DNA of 64,000 bases from Pomacea canaliculata (taxonomy: Eukaryota; Mollusca; Gastropoda; Architaenioglossa; Ampullariidae). The position numbers and the translations under genes were made by a program. The DNA lies in NCBI RefSeq assembly GCF_003073045.1, contig NC_037594.1:31980737-32044736 (forward strand), given 5' to 3'. Of the stretch, positions 60,245-64,000 are shown one piece after another (the stretch's first letter is position 1; each line of letters begins with the position of its first letter). The notes beneath the pieces were generated by a model that searched no databases, was not told the DNA's origin, and saw only the letters and a list, made by a program, of their open reading frames with translations.

Positions 60245-62117
60245 GGAGGGATCCAGAAGGGGGAAGAGGATGGCGTACGAGGAAGGTGCTCACCCTTGTC
60301 AGATTGCTCTCCTTGAGATGGGGATACTTCCCTCAGCTGATCCTGCTGCTGATGGCTCCTGAATCCATGGTTTGATGAAAGTATGGAGCGAAGGAGGGGA
60401 CATGGGCATCCCACCCCTTCACAAAGCTGACCCCGAGATAAGTGAACTCTCTCAACAAACTTTTCTTTCTTATTCCCTCACGCAAGTCTTTTCCTGACAA
60501 ATTATCTAAAGCAAGTGGTTTAAACCATTAATATTACCAACGAAAGCTATTTTTAACTGGCTAATTAAAGTTAATTATGGCGAAGATGCTTATCAAACAT
60601 GTATCAACAATAGTTTGACTCTTTGTGTTCATCTGTATTAACACGACAGGTAAGCATCATCAAGACTATCAGGTCAAATAATTTCCTGTTAAAAGTAATT
60701 AGAAATCGGTCGCATGCGATGTCAGCAAAAACTGTGACAGTAATTCAGTCCTCCGCTAGCCCCTAATTACACGAACATTTATTTATGTACCCTATATTTA
60801 GTTAATAGGCAAAGGGCTGCCGTGCATGCTGGGAGGTCCTTGATTAAACGGATATTAATGATAATCGATTGAATCCACACGGCCGATGGGTGGCTGCAGA
60901 TCCCAGCTGAGCTCCGAAGAAGGGGCATCGGGAGGCAATGGTGGACAACTGATCAGGGGGCCAAGACCCTGTCCAGAGAGAGGGGCTTGCCTCAAATGAA
61001 GCAAATACAGAAACATTGATCAGGCCCTTCTGCTTTTTAAAGATGTCCTGCTAGGATTTGAACACCGAGCTCGTTATGGTGTGACCCCCTCTACCCTCGC
61101 CCCATCCTGTATCCCCGTGTGTCTGCTGCCTCTCAACAGCTGGTCTCAACTGTCCGTTTGTCTCTTTGCTTTTGTACCCGCATTTTTTGCTTTTTTTTCC
61201 ACTTCTACCCGAGGACATGTAGACAGACATTCCACTGGTTGCCTCCATGTTTAGTGATGTAGTCAAACATCTCCTCCGCGTTCTTTCTCCACAGTTTTGC
61301 AAGTGTTAAGGATAATCAACTAATCCTATAAGCAGGACTTTATCCCTTCTTCAACCTCGCCCTCTCACCCCTTTGTTAAACAAAATATAACTTCCTTTCT
61401 TCCAATAACAAAGTAGTAAATAAATATTATGGCACAGGTGTCTATTCTATGTCAAAGTCAGCAGCTTTACCTTCAGGCTCCATCTTGGTTCAAACTTCGT
61501 CAACTGAGTTTCCTGAAATCGTCTCTTCCTGTTCTCGCTGTTTTTTACCTTCAGTTATTTCACATCGTTTTATTTTAAATTATCCCTCCATTTTGTTATG
61601 AGCACATTTTTCTTTACTGCTTGCATATCTGATTTTCCTCCGAAAATTACTGGCAAAGAGAAATCTCACCTACCCCCTGTAACTCTGACCCTGCGTTGAC
61701 TGAAGTTCCAGAAAGGTCACATCCTCTGCGCATCCACGGGAGGCGACAGGCGAATGTTCAGTTTTAAAATAAAAACGACTGATGCTACATTGGTGGAAAA
61801 ACTGTCTGCCCATCTGCTCATGTCTCCGCTATCGTCTTCCTGCCGTCCGATCAATGCTGTCAGCCATGATTATTTCATGAGGTGGGGCTTTCCGGCGCCG
61901 GAGGTGACGTAGAACGACTTACTCTGGGATGAATGGAAAGTCAAAAATATCACCGGAGCAGACGACGGCTGAAGGGAGGAAATAATCGGTTTTTTGTATT
62001 ATTTGTGACTCCAGCTCTTCGAGAAAACCTAGCGAGGATTTCCTAGATGCCTGCTTTGCATACTCCCACGATCGCCAGCCTACGCGCACGACGGTGTGTC
62101 CGTGTGGGTGTCGGTGT

Positions 62118-62225
62118 GGTTGGGGTGTGGTGAGGGTGGATATAGGGGTGGCAATGTGAGGGTGGATATAGGGGTGGCAATGTGAGGGTGGATATAGGGG
62201 TGGCAATGTGAGGGTGGATATATGG
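62118..62225. repeat. 27-bp minisatellite
   Basis: GAGGGTGGATATAGGGGTGG then CAATGT recurs about four times with very few differences, with shorter related units to about 62320. Confidence 0.9.
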
Positions 62226-63238
62226 GTGGCAATGTGTGGGTGGATGTGTGTGGCAATGTGTAGTTATGTAAGGGGTAGATACGATGGTTTGTGAGGGGGT
62301 GTGGTGTAGGTGGATATATGGTCCAAAGAGAAGCACAATGAAAAGAAAACCACAGCAAAGATATCCAAACTGTTTACAAAGTGTAAGTTTTGCTTGTAGT
62401 AAATAGACAATCAGTGCAGACATTATTTTTGTTCACCCTCGGGTACAGGAGGCGGAACACCCGGGTTTTTTCCAACCCTACACATCGACGTGTTTACGAC
62501 CAGCACGTGCAGACCTGGGTGGCCATGTTAGAGTGGTCTATCGGGTTTCTTGTCGTGACTTGTTCATTTTCTGTGCATGACACACGAGCTGAAGTATCGC
62601 TAAACGGTTCTCGTCTAACCGTCAATTGTTATGATGGGGTTTGTTCATAGCAGCTCTGTGTTTTCTGCCTCCCATTGTTAGCGCTCACGTGTAGACATAG
62701 GAACGGAGTGAGGGAGGAAACATCAACTGTATCATGGCAAGACACCCAGCCTGCCTCAGATGCCACAGAGAAAGAACAGTGTGTCTGAGACACGGTCTGA
62801 ACACAGGATGTCCAACCCTCACTAGATTGGTGACAGGCGATAACCCCTTTCGCCACTGTACCACCCGAAAGTAAGAAAGTCGAAGTAGAGATTTACTGTA
62901 TGAAGCCAGACTGGCCAACTAATAAAGTTCCATGATAACAACATAGAACTAATTCGTCAGACCCCACAGAGACATAAAGGTGTCTCAAGACATACTGAGG
63001 ACATGATGCAAGAGCAGACCGTCTGGAGACAGGAAGTAGCTGTGACAGGAGGATGTACTGTACCACACATGTTTCTCTCTTAAGCTCTTTCACTTCTGAG
63101 TTTTCTCAGACTCCCTTTGAGACAATCCTGTTAATAAAACAAGCCCTAATTTACTGGAAGTAATCGGAAACAGAAACAACAGTTGGTAAGCCAAGAATAA
63201 ATAAGAGGGAAAGCTTTGAAGAAATGTCTTAGAAAGCA

Positions 63239-63300
63239 TGGTGCGTGCGTGCGTGCGCGCGAAAATGTGCGTGCGTGTGCTTCTGTGTTTGTGTGTGTAA
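63239..63300. repeat. GTGC/GT simple repeat
   Basis: GTGCGTGCGTGCGTGCGCGC followed by GT-rich units. Confidence 0.85.
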
Positions 63301-64000
63301 AAGACTAAGATTGTGTATTTTTGTGGATTCACGGGGAACAGAGGGGATGAATGATCGTTGTTCAGTTCTGGCTTTTTCTTGCTTACCAGTCTGTGCTTAT
63401 GGCGACATTGAGAGCAGAGTTTTGCTAGTTTTAGTTGTCAAAGAAAGAAATGAAACTTGTCAGGTCTGAGTGTTTGACCTGGTCTCGGGTGGCACTCTCT
63501 GGCCTCGACACCCGTTTACACGTTGACTTTAACTCCTGTTCGGAAGGTTGGCCTGCGGACGCTTGTCTCCTTGTACTCTGGTCTCCTCATCACCTTTATC
63601 AACACAGTGCAAAGTCTTAGACGCACTTTACCATCAATCAAACAGCCAACTGAGGAGAGCTGACGACGAAGAACGACTGTCACGACCATATAGGGAGACT
63701 GGAGGGCGCAGAGGTAAGCCGCTTGCGAGATAGAAAGTCAAGATGAGGAGTCGGGTGTTCTAGTCTCTTCTCACACATCTTCTCTGTCGATGGATATCTT
63801 TGTACGTACTTTTACTGAAACCTTTAGCAGCTGACTTTACTGAACACATCTACAATGCCCCTGATTGTAAGCTTGCTTGGCTCGAGAGACACAGCACCCT
63901 TATCATTCACTTCTCTGCCGTGAGTCGGCCAAAGATCAAGAGGTTAAAGTTGGAAGTGTCGTCACGCGAAAGTCTTCTTCCTTCCTGTCCTTGCTTCTAC

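Larger units (their letters stand above)
55246..64000. other. Right-hand spacer without a supported gene
   Basis: It holds GT-rich runs (about 55570-55690), a TGCTTCTCTAC-like array (55985-56120), a small AGC/AGT run (57556-57585), the second copy of the dispersed repeat (about 60385-60455), the 30-bp decapeptide-frame array (60067-60244), a 27-bp minisatellite (62118-62225) and a GTGC run (63239-63300). Segments 58800-59400 and 63450-63720 are GC-richer with several open frames, and GAGGTAAG at 63712 could be a splice donor, but no product was recognised. Confidence 0.5.

Noticed and set aside
1-64000. tRNA, rRNA, CRISPR arrays, operons and viral genes
   Set aside because: None seen. The content is intron-bearing animal nuclear DNA and no complete tRNA cloverleaf or conserved rRNA stretch was recognised by eye.

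Overview
The window is nuclear DNA from an animal. All four conventional protein genes are split by introns with GT..AG borders. The rest is AT-leaning non-coding DNA full of microsatellites and transposon remains. A motile-cilium gene (CFAP58), a secreted serpin, a mitochondrial GrpE and a DyP-type peroxidase in one locus, together with L1/Tx1, Harbinger and Tigger elements, fit a lophotrochozoan invertebrate, most likely a mollusc. That placement is inference from content; no species was identified.

Layout. 1-7852: 5' half of CFAP58 on the minus strand, eight coding exons, with the rest of the gene off the left edge. 7853-12298: spacer with a putative RFX X-box, a SINE-like repeat and a 497-bp Tigger/pogo transposon. 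12299-15148: a two-exon serpin on the plus strand with an enlarged, acidic, tyrosine-bearing reactive-loop region. 16511-23308: a nine-exon DyP-type haem peroxidase on the minus strand, convergent with the serpin and carrying a likely mitochondrial presequence. 25907-28165: three-exon GRPEL1, the mitochondrial GrpE nucleotide exchange factor, also minus strand, with a Tigger-like MITE in intron 1. 28166-40138: about 12 kb with no gene I can support. 40139-47268: a decayed L1/Tx1-like LINE on the plus strand with ORF1, endonuclease, reverse transcriptase and poly(A) tail. 52226-55245: a Harbinger element with 13-bp perfect terminal repeats, a transposase N-terminal exon, an antisense SANT-like ORF and an internal minisatellite. 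The remainder to 64000 is spacer with tandem repeats, including a 30-bp array that keeps a decapeptide frame open.

The genes do not form a pathway. CFAP58 serves the motile axoneme, the serpin is predicted to be secreted, and DyP and GRPEL1 are both predicted mitochondrial proteins and lie in tandem on one strand. Exon models were assembled by hand from splice motifs, reading phase and family similarity; no alignment or transcript data were available. The most unusual items are the serpin with the acidic reactive-loop insert and the intron-bearing animal DyP peroxidase.
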